DNA of 64,000 nucleotides from Anagrus nilaparvatae (GCA_022575985.1 JAKSXM010000019.1:1-64000); one strand, 5' to 3'; counted from the first letter of the stretch, positions 48,200 through 61,226 are shown. The notes: generated by a model from the sequence alone, not told the origin. A program made the numbers and translations.

Positions 48200-49680
48200 G
48201 AGTTAAAGAATCATTTTTGGAAGTGAAGTAAAATTTTTGGGATTCTTAGTCAATACAGAAGGCGTTGATCGAGATCCTGATACAGGTAGGTAGTCTAGGG
48301 TACAGAAACGGGGTACATCCGTGTTTGAAGGGAAAAATGAGAAAACCAATATAAATCGATAAAATCGAGTGCTCTAAAGAAAACCCGTTTATATTTATCG
48401 GCCGAGTAAAATAATATATTCATGTAGTTCGGAGGTCACCAACTCCCAGGCTTACAATTTAAACGATAAGAAAAAATTAAACTTTAGATAAAAATGCAAC
48501 GATGCATAATCCGGAAAATGCAAAATATACATCAAATCAGTAATGATAAGATTCATTTGAATGTAAATATTGTAAATAATAGAATGAATGGTAGAATTAA
48601 GCAAATTTATGTTTTTAGAAAATTCTAAAATTCACGGTTATTAACTACTATTTATTTATCAAATGAATTGAAAATATCAAAATATATAAAAATACAAAAT
48701 AATATGTATCATATAAAAACAAATAAAAACAAATGTAGTAGAACAGTTAAAATGCATTGTAAAACAAACAATTAGTTATAATTTGCATTTTAACCATTCT
48801 AAGAAATAACGAGAAGCTTCTGGAAGCAGTTACGTCATAACTTGCAAATCTGTCTCTCGGATCTTGCAAATCGGTACAGATTTCGCTACACTGAAAAAAT
48901 TTCCACTTGCCGCATAGAGAAAAAATTAAATATGTTCACGCTTGCAATACATGTCAACAAACAAAATTAGTTCATAGAAAAACATCAGTGTGATGGCCAA
49001 GCATGATATTTCAGAGTCATGGTTTATGGTACCCAGCCATGGTATATGGAGCTCTCTTTCCGACCCAAAGATGAGTATAGCCATATACTTTGAAGATATG
49101 TTTACTCAAAGGATCAAGTATATACTCATTCAGAACAAAAAATGCAAAGAATATAGTTTACTATTTTGAAAATTCGGATCTCTTTGTATATGGCAATCCA
49201 TCTTACTTAAAATACTGACCATGGAGGGAAAAATTTTAATCAAAGAATTATGAAATTAATTTAGAAATATAAAATTAATCATACCAGAACCACTCCCCCC
49301 TTACCTAAGTCACGCTATGCAGATCCTGTCGAAAGAGTTAACCAAACACTTATAACCATAATTCGTGCTGGCATGGCGCCTGATGACAGTATTTAGAATG
49401 TTGATTGAATGCCGCTCGTTTGGACATATAATACCAATATTTTCGATTTCTCAGTTTTATTTTATACATTAAGAAGAGATGTTGAAAGTAAAGCTTTCCA
49501 GAAAAGATATAAAAATATAAAAGGATTGAAAAAGGTGAGACAAATATTAAATCTAAATAAGGAAGAAGGTACTGATAGACAAGCCTAATATAATAACTAA
49601 AGAAGAAGATAACATAATTTCGAAGTCAATTATATAGTTGATCAAGAATATCGTTAGTAAATTCGAATGCAGTTATCAAC
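48200..49680 (+). pseudogene. Decayed Ty3/gypsy LTR-retrotransposon pol fragment
   Basis: Three landmarks occur in the right order on the + strand. KFLGFLVNTEGVDRDPD (about 48229-48279) is the palm/connection segment of Ty3-type reverse transcriptase. YVHACNTCQQTKLVHRK (about 48931-48981) is the end of the integrase zinc-binding domain. ADPVERVNQTLITIIRA (about 49318-49368) is the integrase-core segment with the catalytic Glu. Stops and shifts lie between them, RNase H is not recognisable, and I found no LTRs. It is an old, inactive remnant. Confidence 0.75.
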
Positions 49681-49699
49681 ATAAGGGGTGGTTAATTCC

Positions 49700-50503
49700 T
49701 AATAATCGCGATGATTACGTTATTGCTAAGCGATTAGAGAGTACTATACTTGAGGTCGGTGACTGCAACAGGGATATACTAGAAGAATTTTAAGCTGGTC
49801 AATTAGAGCGTAAGTGACCCGAATATACAAGTTTTGAGGGTGGAAAGTCGTAAACATCAAAGTTGCTGGTAGAAGAGGAAATGATTTCACATTCTTTTAG
49901 AAAAATAAGTAAAATAAAGAAAAAAGCAGAAAAAATGATCATCCATATAAATATTAAATCCGTAATTATCACTCAAATTACATAAACTGAAGAAGCGTAA
50001 TTTAAATTAAAATCTCGAATAAAATCAATTAAAATTAATAAAAAAAGCACAGTTTTATATAATTTCAATAAAGTTATCCTCCCATCAATTTTATAGGGCC
50101 CAGCCAATAATTTAATAGATATTTAGCAATTCGTAATTTTGTACCTAAAGTCTAAATTTAAAAAAATTTAATCAACCTAACAATTGATTCTTTTAAATTC
50201 AAGATCAATAAATATTACGTTTCTTTCTCATCCTCCTCTTTATCCCTCTTCCCTTATTGTACTTTCAAAGGTTCAAAAGTTAGATATTTTAATTACAAAT
50301 TTTGTTTTAATTTTAAAAATTATATAATTACATTTTTTAATGATGTTTTAACCAAACATACATAGAAAATTTTTATATATTTAAATGAAAGAATTTTAAA
50401 TAAAAAGGTCATTTTAATTTATTTTATTTTGATATATTAGAATTATATACGTAATTTATGATATGTACTTTTTATACTCATTAAAAATTCAAAATTATAT
50501 GAA

Positions 50504-50534
<31 letters not shown>

Positions 50535-51993
50535 AAGTCAAAGTTAAAATATATATATAGATTGTATGCATACTGAAAATCGACCTTATTTATACATACT
50601 TAAGTTTGTAAAAGCACTTAAGAACATGTAAAGTTAATATTTTAAATTATTCATTATGTTTCTTTTTAAGTTTATTGATTAAGAAATTTTACTAACTTAA
50701 ATTATTTACGTAGGTTCATAAATTTTATCGTAAAATAAGGAAAACAGCAAATAGTTTTAATGTTATTTAATAGTTATTTGTTTGGGTTATTTTATGGTAA
50801 GCTTGTAGAAAAAATTTAGTGATATTAGAAGTCTTATCGTAAGAGTTATTAATTGACTCAGTACTTAAGTTTCAATTTACATTCATGCTCAAAGTTCATG
50901 GGCATCTAATTTATGACGTCTTTTTTTCTAATGCAACGTAAAGAAGTTTAATAGCTAGGATTTTAATAATTTGCTTGAATTTTTTATTCCTGGAAACTCA
51001 TTGTTTCTAATGGGATCAAAAATTTCCTGCTTAAGAACCCATTGAAAGAGTCTTTAAATTAGCTGTATGTTTGTGAATCTTATTGTTTTGGTAAAATGCA
51101 CCTAATTTCACCTGGTAACCGAAAAATTGGACAATAAATAGAGTCTGAGTATAAAAAACTCTGGCTTATGTTATTGAATTTTCAGGTTTATAGAAGATTT
51201 AATATAATATTTAATTTTAAAATTGGGACTAGTTTAACAAAATTTTATTTGACATTTACATTAGTTGAAAAAATTTAAATTCGTGAATTGATAGCAAAAA
51301 CTTCAATAAGGTATTATTGTGCTATTATGAAAAATACCCATTTTTTAAGCTTTCAAGTATCATGTGCTCTTATGCATACTCAAAATAATCCATTCAGTTC
51401 CTGAAAGTCTTCAAATCCAAAGCAAACATTTTATATTCAAATTCTTTAAATTTTAATCCTAATTTTCTGAAATTTTACTGTAAAAGTGAATAGGTTGAAC
51501 CCTTCTCATTCAAAATCCTTTTCAACTAAATCATCAATATAAAAATTCTTTTTATATATAAATGAACTTGCGCAAATCATAAAATATAACTTTCTAGATA
51601 TGATATATGACCCTTTTTACGATGCAATATATAAATTCGCTTGTGCTTAAAATTTTTTTTTATCGAATTCAAGCATTACCAGAGTTCGACTCTTATAATA
51701 AATCCTCTTCAAACTAAAAATTTTAAAAGATACCTTTCCCATTTTTTTTCTATATAAAAATGGACATTTCTTGTCAATAAAATTTATTTTTCAACATTTT
51801 TTTCTTATTAAAAAAAATATAAAATTATATATATATAAAAGAATCGATTTTTATTTTTCATATTTACGATTATTTTTCATTTTATATATTTTTCTGTTTA
51901 TTGTTTTCATTTTTCAAGAGAGTAAAAATGGAAGTTTTTTTTTTTAATTGAAACAAAACAAAAGAAGTTTTTTTTTATATATAAAAAGTATAT
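49700..51993. other. No gene seen; one (TA)n run
   Basis: AT-rich DNA. A (TA)n tract lies at about 50506-50529, and no domain or terminal repeat is recognised. Confidence 0.5.
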
Positions 51994-52313
51994 ATGGGCG
52001 ATTCTTTTTCAAGCCAGCCACCCCCTACTCCAAAAATTGAGACAACTTAAAAGGATTTTGGTTTTGGCATTTTTAACTCAGTAAATCAAAAGTTCGCATT
52101 TTAGTTAACCTACTCTTATTTCGAATTTTCTGATTTTTAAATGTCAACGCCACTTAGCGCCTAATATACGCATTTTAGATTTACAGAGTTGAATATAAAA
52201 AACTAGGCCCTTTTCCTATTAATTTGACAATCTCAATCTCAATTTGAGAAATCCTTTAAAGTCGCCTTCATTTTTGGACAATCGGATAGCTGACTTGAGA
52301 AAGAATCGCCCAT
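51994..52313. mobile_element. Short TIR element flanked by TATA
   Basis: TGGGCGATTCTTTTTCAAG at the left and CTTGAGAAAGAATCGCCCA at the right are inverse copies with one mismatch, each flanked by TATA. At about 320 bp and without an ORF, it fits a MITE with a TA-type target site. Confidence 0.8.
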
Positions 52314-53450
52314 ATATACCTTTTTTAAATATAAACACACATACACATATATCCAGACACTGTTTTTGTTTCATATAAAATTGAAACAATAATAATTTAT
52401 CTTAAAAAGTTTAAAGCAGATTTTCAAATATAAAAATATTTGAACTTCTTTATTCATAATATTTTAAAATAACAAAAAAAGTATGTCATTTATTTTGATA
52501 TATATAAAAGTTAAAATATTAATTAAAATTTATTGCACACAATATATACATATAAAATTATTGAAAAAAATTTTTCATCTCAAGAGAGTAAAAGTTAATT
52601 TTAATATAGTTCATCTACATCAATCATAATTAAAAAAAAAAAAAAAAAATTCTTTAATGCATAAAATTTCTAAGTGTGACATAAAATCCGATTTTCTAGT
52701 AAAATGAACTTTACTATTAAACTTGAAATTTAATAACGCTATATTTCCCGCGTTTTCCCTGTTCTTTTATACTGCATACGTGTGTGTGTTATAACATTTA
52801 TATCGTAGTTAAAATTTATAGTCATTTTCGTAACTGAAAAAATTTTATACTTGTTAAATTCTTCTTATTTTATATAGAAAATTTAAGATATAATGTAATT
52901 TAAGTACTTTTTACTACATAACCTATAAATTTTATGATATTTATTATATCACCTTTTTTTTCAAACTAAAATTTTATTTTATTTTTTATACTCTTTAGAA
53001 GTCGGTAGTGATAAATCTGTTCTGAAATTTTTAGCTTTTATATTTCAAGTTTCCTTTTTCTATTTGCTCTTTTTAGGGCTATTGTTTAATGCTATTTTAG
53101 TATTATTATTATTTTAAAACTTTTTGTCACTACCCTATTTGGGGCTACTTGGGTATGATTTCACTTTAGGGCTCTTTTTAACACCCCAATTCGGAGATTT
53201 TTATAAATTGTAAATTACTGGGTTTGTTATGTACCGCTTACTTTTAGCCACATGCTTGAAGTACTTCCCTCAAATTCGTGTTTAAAAATTTAATACCACT
53301 TACTTTCAATCTACAATTTAAAAAATGACCCAAAAAACACAAAAATGTTCCAAAAAATAGATTTTAGGCTAAACATACTTTTTAGTATAATTTCTACCAA
53401 TACTAACTATTTTCCATGTACACTGTAAACAGTAACTTTCTTAGATTTAC
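52314..53450. other. Unique-looking flank of the Penelope-like array
   Basis: AT-rich DNA with no gene. It ends exactly where the truncated Penelope-like copy begins (shared sequence CCCCTGTTCCCCGATTC starts at 53451). Confidence 0.6.
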
Positions 53451-54486
53451 CCCCTGTTCCCCGATTCTTGGTGAATTAGTTTTTTACGATTTAGAAAAAC
53501 AAATACTAGATAATTTTGATTTCGAAATTCCGTTTTATGGAAGATATGTTGACGACACTTTCTTAATAATACCAAAAAATAAAATAGATTTCGTGTTAGA
53601 AACTTTTAATAGTTATCATGAAAGAATAAAATTTACGATAGAAATTGAAAAAGATAATAGGTTAAATTTTTTGGATATGCAATTAATAAGAAATAACTCA
53701 GATGGCAGTATTATAACTAACTGGTATCGTAAAAAGACATATTCTGGTAGATTGTTAAATTATCTTTCGGACCATCCCAAAAATCATAAAACAGGTGTAA
53801 TTAAATCTTTGGTAGATAAAGCAATAAAGCTATCTCACCCCCAATTCCATAATAATAATTTAAAATACATAAAAGAAATTTTATCGCTTAATAATTATCC
53901 AAAAAAACTCATAAATCATGAAATAAAAAATAGAGTCAAACATATTAGTCTAATAGATAATAATAGAACCTCAGACAATAGTAATATAGAAAATAGAAAT
54001 AGAAAAATATTTATGCTTCCAAGCAATAGTAATATAAGCAATGAGATACATAATTTTATTAAAAAATATAATGTAGATATTATATACCATGTCCCCTTCA
54101 AATTAAATAAATTTATCAAATTAAGAAAAGATAGACTAACTAATAAACAACAAAAAAATGTAGTTTATTGTGTAGAATGTAAAGACTGCGATAAAAAATA
54201 TTATGGTCAAACAGCGCGACTCACAGAAACTCGAATAGGTGAACATAGTAGTAATTTTGGACAGAGTCCGAGTAATCACAATGTAATGTCCACACATAAG
54301 CTACAAACATCCCATGAATTTGAATGGGATAATTTTAAAATTCTCCATAGAGAATCTAACACAAAAAAAAGAGAATATGTCGAATTACTATTCATTAAAA
54401 AAAATAATCAAATAAGTTTAAATAAAAAAAGTGATCTTGCTAATTTTGATTCCCCTCAAGAAATCATATTAAATAAAATTTTATAA
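53451..54486 (+). pseudogene. 5'-truncated Penelope-like copy (RT motif B to GIY-YIG)
   Basis: Homology to the full element starts in the middle of RT motif B (CSPILGELVFYDLE) and runs through YVDD and the complete GIY-YIG domain to the normal stop. The ATG at 53416 and the next 11 codons come from the flank, so this frame is fortuitous and could not encode a working RT. At one site (53599) it shares C with the third copy, where the intact copy has T (56957). Confidence 0.9.
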
Positions 54487-54494
54487 TAAAATTT

Positions 54495-54496
<2 letters not shown>

Positions 54497-54569
<73 letters not shown>
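54497..54569. repeat. (TA)n tract after the truncated copy
   Basis: About 73 bases of alternating TA starting roughly 10 bases after the stop codon. Confidence 0.9.
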
Positions 54570-54572
<3 letters not shown>

Positions 54573-55119
54573 ATTCTACATAAAAACATAGTATTTTTTT
54601 GACCTTTTTAATACGGATGTATACACTTATAAAAAAATCCCTTTCTTAAAATATAACGATAATAAAATAAGATGGAAAAGCAATTAAAAAAAAGAAAAAA
54701 ATAAAAAAATAAAAAAATGTAAGTTAATAACGCTCAATATTCAAAATAAAACAGTGTCATATATCGCGACAAGAATTTAAACCCATTAGTAAAGTATAAA
54801 TTTTATAGTTCTTAAAATCTATGAATAAACACCCCCTCTTAATAAATCCTTTAAAATTTAAAAAATAACCATTGCTCAGATATCAACAATATTATTACTT
54901 AGTCTAAAAAAAGTTTTGATAGTGTACAGACATATAAATTTTGAATTTTATGTTTAAAATAATAAGTTTTATACATTTAAGTAATTTTTAAAAAATAGGA
55001 ACATAAGAATATTTAAATGTCAAGTTAAGTTTTTTAAATGGTATGTAAAATATATATGTAATTCAAACAATTCAATGTAATATTTTGTAAAATTAAAAAA
55101 TTATTTCTTAAAAAATAAA

Positions 55120-55159
55120 GGTCCTGAAGAGGTTCTCAGATTGAGAATGAAATATTGAC
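55120..55159 (+). ncRNA. Candidate hammerhead ribozyme, unit 1 spacer
   Basis: GGTC precedes CTGAAGA (55124-55130), which matches the core CUGANGA. A 6-bp stem TTCTCA/TGAGAA follows, then GAAA (55149-55152) and TATT, then GAC, which can re-pair with GTC to form helix I. Helix III would be minimal (AUAU), as in the short hammerheads reported from Penelope-like elements. There is one extra base between the first box and helix II, and the cleavage triplet (AUU) is not optimal. It lies about 150 bases before the ORF. Confidence 0.4.
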
Positions 55160-55305
55160 AAGAGTAAAAATCAAAGTTTTTTGAATTTTTCCTTATAATT
55201 TGTCCAGCAAGGTCGTTTTAAACTCAACAGAAATTTAAATTATCTGGACGTTCCAAATCCAATTTTCATAAATCTATAATACACATTGACCAGAATTGTG
55301 TTAAA

Positions 55306-57852
55306 ATGTTTTTCAACAGAATTAGACAACTTTATAGTGAAGAAATAGTAAGTCTTATCAAAAATTATATAAACATCAACAATGAAATTAGAAGTTATAC
55401 TGCAAATAAAGAATTTTTACTAAAATGTCGGTCGAATTGCATATTTCATAAAAAAATCAGTAACGTTTGTAATAAATTTAAAAGTATACATTTCTTCAGC
55501 AATTCGATAAAAAGAAAACAAGATCTTCTACTAAAAAAACTAAAATGTAAAATTTTAAATTTAGAAATTAAAGATATTTATTTACATATTAAATTTTTAA
55601 CGAAATGTAAGTTAGATATTAAAAATAAACTAAGTAATTTATTAACAATTGAGGACTATAATAATATTGTTGATATGCAAAACAAATTTGATTATAAAAG
55701 TAGCAAAAAATACTTTAATCTTATAAAAAAATTTAACAATTTAAAAAATCAAAATGATACAAACAAGAAAGAAATATCACTTAATAGACATAATTTTACT
55801 GAAAACGATGACCCATGGCTATTAAATTTAAGTAATAAAATCATCCCTGTAAATGCATACAATCTAATCAGATTAGGTGAAAATTTCAGTCATCCTCTAA
55901 TTGAAGATAAAAAAACTCATATTATAGAAATTTTAAAAGATTTACATTTAAATATAAATAACATACCAAACGATAAAAAAGAGGAAGTAAAAAATTATAT
56001 ATTAAACTTATCAAAAAAATATTTAAATAAAAAGAATAAATTATCGGAATTTGATCAATTAATCAAAAATTCTATTACAGAATTAGAAAATTTTCTTCGA
56101 GAAAATAAAAATTTATTTTTTTCAAAAATAGATAAAGGAAATTCTACGGTATTATTAAGTCATGATTTTTATGTCAAAAATATGGAAAATATATTAAGCG
56201 ATAAAAAAACTTATAAAAAATTAGAAATTGACGACGATCCTACACAAAGATCTATAACACAATGTTACAAAAAACTAGAAAAATGGAAAAAAATGGGATA
56301 TATAAACAAAGATATGGGAATAACTATATCACATGTAAAAGAAAGTATAATTTCTAGAGCTTATGGGTTAATTAAAGCACACAAAATTGATGAAAATACT
56401 CTTCAAAAAATTAAAAACAATATTCAAATAGATACTGATATTCCCTTTAGAATTATTATTTCAGGCATTGACTCTCCCAAATACATACAATCAAAAATGT
56501 ATGAACAAGTTATTTCTAAAAGTATTAAAAAACCAGAACAAGTAATAAAAAATAGCCTTGAATTTTTAGATAAAATAAAAAATATTAAAGTTCCAAAAGA
56601 TTATGTTATGGTTTCGTTAGATGTTGTATCAATGTATCCTAGTATACCTTTAAAACTCGTAAATGAAAGTGTTAAAAATAGATGGACAGATATAGAAAAA
56701 TACACCAGAATACCTCAAAAAGAATTTTTATCAGGCCTGGACTTACTAATAAACTCGACCTATTTTTCTTTTAATAAAAAATTTTATAAACAAATTAATG
56801 GATTACCAATGGGAGACCCCTGTTCCCCGATTCTTGGTGAATTAGTTTTTTACGATTTAGAAAAACAAATACTAGATAATTTTGATTTCGAAATTCCGTT
56901 TTATGGAAGATATGTTGACGACACTTTCTTAATAATACCAAAAAATAAAATAGATTTTGTGTTAGAAACTTTTAATAGTTATCATGAAAGAATAAAATTT
57001 ACGATAGAAATTGAAAAAGATAATAGGTTAAATTTTTTGGATATGCAATTAATAAGAAATAACTCAGATGGCAGTATTATAACTAACTGGTATCGTAAAA
57101 AGACATATTCTGGTAGATTGTTAAATTATCTTTCGGACCATCCCAAAAATCATAAAACAGGTGTAATTAAATCTTTGGTAGATAAAGCAATAAAGCTATC
57201 TCACCCCCAATTCCATAATAATAATTTAAAATACATAAAAGAAATTTTATCGCTTAATAATTATCCAAAAAAACTCATAAATCATGAAATAAAAAATAGA
57301 GTCAAACATATTAGTCTAATAGATAATAATAGAACCTCAGACAATAGTAATATAGAAAATAGAAATAGAAAAATATTTATGCTTCCAAGCAATAGTAATA
57401 TAAGCAATGAGATACATAATTTTATTAAAAAATATAATGTAGATATTATATACCATGTCCCCTTCAAATTAAATAAATTTATCAAATTAAGAAAAGATAG
57501 ACTAACTAATAAACAACAAAAAAATGTAGTTTATTGTGTAGAATGTAAAGACTGCGATAAAAAATATTATGGTCAAACAGCGCGACTCACAGAAACTCGA
57601 ATAGGTGAACATAGTAGTAATTTTGGACAGAGTCCGAGTAATCACAATGTAATGTCCACACATAAGCTACAAACATCCCATGAATTTGAATGGGATAATT
57701 TTAAAATTCTCCATAGAGAATCTAACACAAAAAAAAGAGAATATGTCGAATTACTATTCATTAAAAAAAATAATCAAATAAGTTTAAATAAAAAAAGTGA
57801 TCTTGCTAATTTTGATTCCCCTCAAGAAATCATATTAAATAAAATTTTATAA
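55306..57852 (+). CDS. Penelope-like RT with GIY-YIG endonuclease, intact copy
   Basis: The protein has 848 residues. The N-terminal 330 are Lys/Asn-rich without recognised domains. RT motifs follow: SRAYGLIKAHKI and IPFRIIISG (about 350-390), SLDVVSMYPSIP with the catalytic Asp at about 439, NGLPMGDPCSPILGEL (498-513) and YVDD (536-539), then LNFLDMQL. After a linker, the GIY-YIG nuclease starts near residue 741 with VVYCVECKDCDKKYYGQTAR and TRIGEH. The Cys cluster before KYYGQT is typical of Penelope-like nucleases. These elements copy RNA at nicked DNA ends. The ATG follows a frame open for about 26 codons without another Met. No intron is apparent. The frame is uninterrupted, so this copy may be functional. 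Confidence 0.95.
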   Translation: MFFNRIRQLYSEEIVSLIKNYININNEIRSYTANKEFLLKCRSNCIFHKKISNVCNKFKSIHFFSNSIKRKQDLLLKKLKCKILNLEIKDIYLHIKFLTKCKLDIKNKLSNLLTIEDYNNIVDMQNKFDYKSSKKYFNLIKKFNNLKNQNDTNKKEISLNRHNFTENDDPWLLNLSNKIIPVNAYNLIRLGENFSHPLIEDKKTHIIEILKDLHLNINNIPNDKKEEVKNYILNLSKKYLNKKNKLSEFDQLIKNSITELENFLRENKNLFFSKIDKGNSTVLLSHDFYVKNMENILSDKKTYKKLEIDDDPTQRSITQCYKKLEKWKKMGYINKDMGITISHVKESIISRAYGLIKAHKIDENTLQKIKNNIQIDTDIPFRIIISGIDSPKYIQSKMYEQVISKSIKKPEQVIKNSLEFLDKIKNIKVPKDYVMVSLDVVSMYPSIPLKLVNESVKNRWTDIEKYTRIPQKEFLSGLDLLINSTYFSFNKKFYKQINGLPMGDPCSPILGELVFYDLEKQILDNFDFEIPFYGRYVDDTFLIIPKNKIDFVLETFNSYHERIKFTIEIEKDNRLNFLDMQLIRNNSDGSIITNWYRKKTYSGRLLNYLSDHPKNHKTGVIKSLVDKAIKLSHPQFHNNNLKYIKEILSLNNYPKKLINHEIKNRVKHISLIDNNRTSDNSNIENRNRKIFMLPSNSNISNEIHNFIKKYNVDIIYHVPFKLNKFIKLRKDRLTNKQQKNVVYCVECKDCDKKYYGQTARLTETRIGEHSSNFGQSPSNHNVMSTHKLQTSHEFEWDNFKILHRESNTKKREYVELLFIKKNNQISLNKKSDLANFDSPQEIILNKIL

Positions 57853-57860
57853 TAAAATTT

Positions 57861-57862
<2 letters not shown>

Positions 57863-57932
<70 letters not shown>
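57863..57932. repeat. (TA)n tract after copy 1
   Basis: About 70 bases, with one TT interruption near 57891 that is absent from the other two tracts. Confidence 0.9.
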
Positions 57933-57935
<3 letters not shown>

Positions 57936-58482
57936 ATTCTACATAAAAACATAGTATTTTTTTGACCTTTTTAATACGGATGTATACACTTATAAAAAAA
58001 TCCCTTTCTTAAAATATAACGATAATAAAATAAGATGGAAAAGCAATTAAAAAAAAGAAAAAAATAAAAAAATAAAAAAATGTAAGTTAATAACGCTCAA
58101 TATTCAAAATAAAACAGTGTCATATATCGCGACAAGAATTTAAACCCATTAGTAAAGTATAAATTTTATAGTTCTTAAAATCTATGAATAAACACCCCCT
58201 CTTAATAAATCCTTTAAAATTTAAAAAATAACCATTGCTCAGATATCAACAATATTATTACTTAGTCTAAAAAAAGTTTTGATAGTGTACAGACATATAA
58301 ATTTTGAATTTTATGTTTAAAATAATAAGTTTTATACATTTAAGTAATTTTTAAAAAATAGGAACATAAGAATATTTAAATGTCAAGTTAAGTTTTTTAA
58401 ATGGTATGTAAAATATATATGTAATTCAAACAATTCAATGTAATATTTTGTAAAATTAAAAAATTATTTCTTAAAAAATAAA

Positions 58483-58522
58483 GGTCCTGAAGAGGTTCTC
58501 AGATTGAGAATGAAATATTGAC
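58483..58522 (+). ncRNA. Candidate hammerhead ribozyme, unit 2 spacer
   Basis: Same sequence as at 55120-55159: CTGAAGA at 58487-58493 and GAAA at 58512-58515. Confidence 0.4.
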
Positions 58523-58668
58523 AAGAGTAAAAATCAAAGTTTTTTGAATTTTTCCTTATAATTTGTCCAGCAAGGTCGTTTTAAACTCAACAGAAATTTA
58601 AATTATCTGGACGTTCCAAATCCAATTTTCATAAATCTATAATACACATTGACCAGAATTGTGTTAAA

Positions 58669-61216
58669 ATGTTTTTCAACAGAATTAGACAACTTTATAG
58701 TGAAGAAATAGTAAGTCTTATCAAAAATTATATAAACATCAACAATGAAATTAGAAGTTATACTGCAAATAAAGAATTTTTACTAAAATGTCGGTCGAAT
58801 TGCATATTTCATAAAAAAAATCAGTAACGTTTGTAATAAATTTAAAAGTATACATTTCTTCAGCAATTCGATAAAAAGAAAACAAGATCTTCTACTAAAA
58901 AAACTAAAATGTAAAATTTTAAATTTAGAAATTAAAGATATTTATTTACATATTAAATTTTTAACGAAATGTAAGTTAGATATTAAAAATAAACTAAGTA
59001 ATTTATTAACAATTGAGGACTATAATAATATTGTTGATATGCAAAACAAATTTGATTATAAAAGTAGCAAAAAATACTTTAATCTTATAAAAAAATTTAA
59101 CAATTTAAAAAATCAAAATGATACAAACAAGAAAGAAATATCACTTAATAGACATAATTTTACTGAAAACGATGACCCATGGCTATTAAATTTAAGTAAT
59201 AAAATCATCCCTGTAAATGCATACAATCTAATCAGATTAGGTGAAAATTTCAGTCATCCTCTAATTGAAGATAAAAAAACTCATATTATAGAAATTTTAA
59301 AAGATTTACATTTAAATATAAATAACATACCAAACGATAAAAAAGAGGAAGTAAAAAATTATATATTAAACTTATCAAAAAAATATTTAAATAAAAAGAA
59401 TAAATTATCGGAATTTGATCAATTAATCAAAAATTCTATTACAGAATTAGAAAATTTTCTTCGAGAAAATAAAAATTTATTTTTTTCAAAAATAGATAAA
59501 GGAAATTCTACGGTATTATTAAGTCATGATTTTTATGTCAAAAATATGGAAAATATATTAAGCGATAAAAAAACTTATAAAAAATTAGAAATTGACGACG
59601 ATCCTACACAAAGATCTATAACACAATGTTACAAAAAACTAGAAAAATGGAAAAAAATGGGATATATAAACAAAGATATGGGAATAACTATATCACATGT
59701 AAAAGAAAGTATAATTTCTAGAGCTTATGGGTTAATTAAAGCACACAAAATTGATGAAAATACTCTTCAAAAAATTAAAAACAATATTCAAATAGATACT
59801 GATATTCCCTTTAGAATTATTATTTCAGGCATTGACTCTCCCAAATACATACAATCAAAAATGTATGAACAAGTTATTTCTAAAAGTATTAAAAAACCAG
59901 AACAAGTAATAAAAAATAGCCTTGAATTTTTAGATAAAATAAAAAATATTAAAGTTCCAAAAGATTATGTTATGGTTTCGTTAGATGTTGTATCAATGTA
60001 TCCTAGTATACCTTTAAAACTCGTAAATGAAAGTGTTAAAAATAGATGGACAGATATAGAAAAATACACCAGAATACCTCAAAAAGAATTTTTATCAGGC
60101 CTGGACTTACTAATAAACTCGACCTATTTTTCTTTTAATAAAAAATTTTATAAACAAATTAATGGATTACCAATGGGAGACCCCTGTTCCCCGATTCTTG
60201 GTGAATTAGTTTTTTACGATTTAGAAAAACAAATACTAGATAATTTTGATTTCGAAATTCCGTTTTATGGAAGATATGTTGACGACACTTTCTTAATAAT
60301 ACCAAAAAATAAAATAGATTTCGTGTTAGAAACTTTTAATAGTTATCATGAAAGAATAAAATTTACGATAGAAATTGAAAAAGATAATAGGTTAAATTTT
60401 TTGGATATGCAATTAATAAGAAATAACTCAGATGGCAGTATTATAACTAACTGGTATCGTAAAAAGACATATTCTGGTAGATTGTTAAATTATCTTTCGG
60501 ACCATCCCAAAAATCATAAAACAGGTGTAATTAAATCTTTGGTAGATAAAGCAATAAAGCTATCTCACCCCCAATTCCATAATAATAATTTAAAATACAT
60601 AAAAGAAATTTTATCGCTTAATAATTATCCAAAAAAACTCATAAATCATGAAATAAAAAATAGAGTCAAACATATTAGTCTAATAGATAATAATAGAACC
60701 TCAGACAATAGTAATATAGAAAATAGAAATAGAAAAATATTTATGCTTCCAAGCAATAGTAATATAAGCAATGAGATACATAATTTTATTAAAAAATATA
60801 ATGTAGATATTATATACCATGTCCCCTTCAAATTAAATAAATTTATCAAATTAAGAAAAGATAGACTAACTAATAAACAACAAAAAAATGTAGTTTATTG
60901 TGTAGAATGTAAAGACTGCGATAAAAAATATTATGGTCAAACAGCGCGACTCACAGAAACTCGAATAGGTGAACATAGTAGTAATTTTGGACAGAGTCCG
61001 AGTAATCACAATGTAATGTCCACACATAAGCTACAAACATCCCATGAATTTGAATGGGATAATTTTAAAATTCTCCATAGAGAATCTAACACAAAAAAAA
61101 GAGAATATGTCGAATTACTATTCATTAAAAAAAATAATCAAATAAGTTTAAATAAAAAAAGTGATCTTGCTAATTTTGATTCCCCTCAAGAAATCATATT
61201 AAATAAAATTTTATAA
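58669..61216 (+). pseudogene. Penelope-like copy 2 with a single-base frameshift
   Basis: The copy is near-identical to copy 1, but an A-run at about 58811-58818 is one base longer. This shifts the frame about 48 codons after the ATG, and a stop follows at once. Translation in the correct frame is open again from an internal ATG at 59039 to the usual stop (725 codons, with RT and GIY-YIG both complete). The lesion is a homopolymer length change, so it may be a sequencing error and not a real mutation. Confidence 0.88.
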
Positions 61217-61224
61217 TAAAATTT

Positions 61225-61226
<2 letters not shown>

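Noticed and set aside
53416..53450. ATG and first 12 codons of the truncated Penelope-like frame as a real start
   Set aside because: This part is flanking DNA unlike the full element, and the join falls inside RT motif B, so the frame is accidental.
57282..57485. 67-codon minus ORF, repeated in each array unit
   Set aside because: It is the antisense shadow of the Lys/Asn-rich linker of the Penelope-like ORF. It recurs only because the unit recurs.
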